From contig JADFNY010000222.1 of the NCBI GenBank assembly GCA_022563115.1, positions 1 to 6,376 of the forward strand: a stretch of DNA of 6,376 nt. Direction: 5' to 3'. Positions 5,903 through 6,376 of the stretch are shown one piece after another. The stretch's first letter is position 1; each line of letters starts with the position of its first letter. Source of the stretch: Acidobacteriota bacterium (GTDB taxonomy: Bacteria > Acidobacteriota > UBA890). The notes under the pieces are model-generated. The model did no database searches. It was not told the DNA's origin and worked only from the letters and a program-made list of their open reading frames with translations. The translations under genes and the position numbers were made by a program.

Positions 5903-6376
5903 GCCCAGATCGCCCGGATCCACGAGGTCCCCATCGTCGTCCATGAGCTATCGGATCGCGAAGCCCTCGAAATCGGCCTGGTGGAGAATGTCCAGCGCGC
6001 CGATTTGACGCCGCTGGAAGAGGCCGCCGGCTACCGCCGGCTGATCGACGAGTTCGGCCACAGCCAGGGCGAGCTGGCCAAGGTCATCGGCAAGAGCCGC
6101 AGCCATGTGGCCAATACCCTACGGCTTATGGGCCTACCCGATCAGGTCAAGGCCATGGTCGATGACGGCCACCTCAGCGCTGGTCATGCGCGGGCATTGC
6201 TCGCCGCGGACGAGGACAAGCAGGTCGGGCTGGCCAAACAGGTCGTGAATCAAGGCCTTAATGTACGCCAGACGGAAGCCCTGCTGCGTAAACCGGCGGC
6301 CGCTTCCGGCCGCGGTGGGCCGGTCAGGGCCAAGGACGCCGATACCCTCGCCATTGAGCGCTGCCCCGGGGGGCTG
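5894..6376 (+). CDS. parB: ParB chromosome-partitioning protein, missing N-terminus and C-terminus
   Basis: Frame 5894-6376 is open for 161 codons without a stop. It begins inside the conserved GERRWRAA box with WRAAQIARIHEVPIVVHELS, continues with DREALEIGLVENVQRADL (the ENxQR CTPase box) and then LTPLEEAAGYRRLIDEFG. The helix-turn-helix QGELAKVIGKSRSHVANTLR follows, then LSAGHARALLA and NVRQTEALLRK in the central/linker region. ParB is the CTP-dependent clamp that loads at parS and works with ParA in chromosome segregation. The phrasing (EEAAGYRRLIDEFGHSQ, GKSRSHVANTLRLMGLP) reads as alphaproteobacterial. About 90-130 residues that should precede WRAA are absent; the sequence before it (CTT in this frame) belongs to the permease on the other strand. 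No parA and no parS are visible. The last residues (ERCPGGL) depart from the usual ERDLS...LGL. The C-terminal dimer domain is off the edge. Confidence 0.9.

Noticed and set aside
5896..5934. Permease start at ATG 5934
   Set aside because: These residues are antisense to a conserved ParB segment (RAAQIARIHEVPI) and do not fit the permease family, so this ATG is not a real start.

Overview
The window is high-GC bacterial DNA apart from two AT-rich islands. The gene set points to a Gram-negative bacterium: two lipobox lipoproteins, a TonB-type C-terminal domain, a periplasmic YceI protein, and a MacB/FtsX-type permease of the kind abundant in Acidobacteriota and some Proteobacteria. No rRNA, tRNA, CRISPR array or transposase gene was seen. 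The last ~480 bases (from about 5894) encode a ParB that reads as alphaproteobacterial. It joins the rest of the window in the middle of two genes, so it may come from a different organism through an assembly or amplification chimera.

Layout. At the left edge, on the minus strand, is the start of a small histone-fold protein (1-136). Diverging from it on the plus strand is a YdjA-like nitroreductase (332-925). After a gene-poor stretch comes a minus-strand small lipoprotein (1179-1538). A ~100-bp island of about 25% GC, bounded by a perfect 9-bp direct repeat spaced exactly 100 bp, precedes the largest gene. That gene (1805-3790, plus) is a membrane Ser/Thr protein kinase with a periplasmic PEGA domain and a TonB-like C-terminal domain. 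Converging on it from the minus strand are a cupredoxin-like lipoprotein (3808-4248), an intrinsic terminator (4326-4355), a secreted YceI-family protein (4411-5043) and an orphan C-terminal-looking fragment (5094-5369). The fragment's upstream end runs into a second AT-rich island. Further right are the C-terminal domain of an ADOP/MacB-like permease (minus, to about 5895) and then, with no gap, the ParB gene lacking its N-terminus (plus, to the window end).

How the genes may work together. The minus-strand genes around 3808-5369 and the outer half of the kinase all act in the envelope or periplasm. An envelope-sensing theme is therefore reasonable but inferred. The kinase is the most distinctive element: cytoplasmic Ser/Thr kinase, single membrane helix, Pro/Ala-rich linker, PEGA, second linker, TonB_C, all in one 661-residue chain. 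The other notable items are the bacterial histone fold, the repeat-bounded AT-rich island, the cupredoxin whose axial methionine position holds alanine, and the permease/ParB breakpoint.
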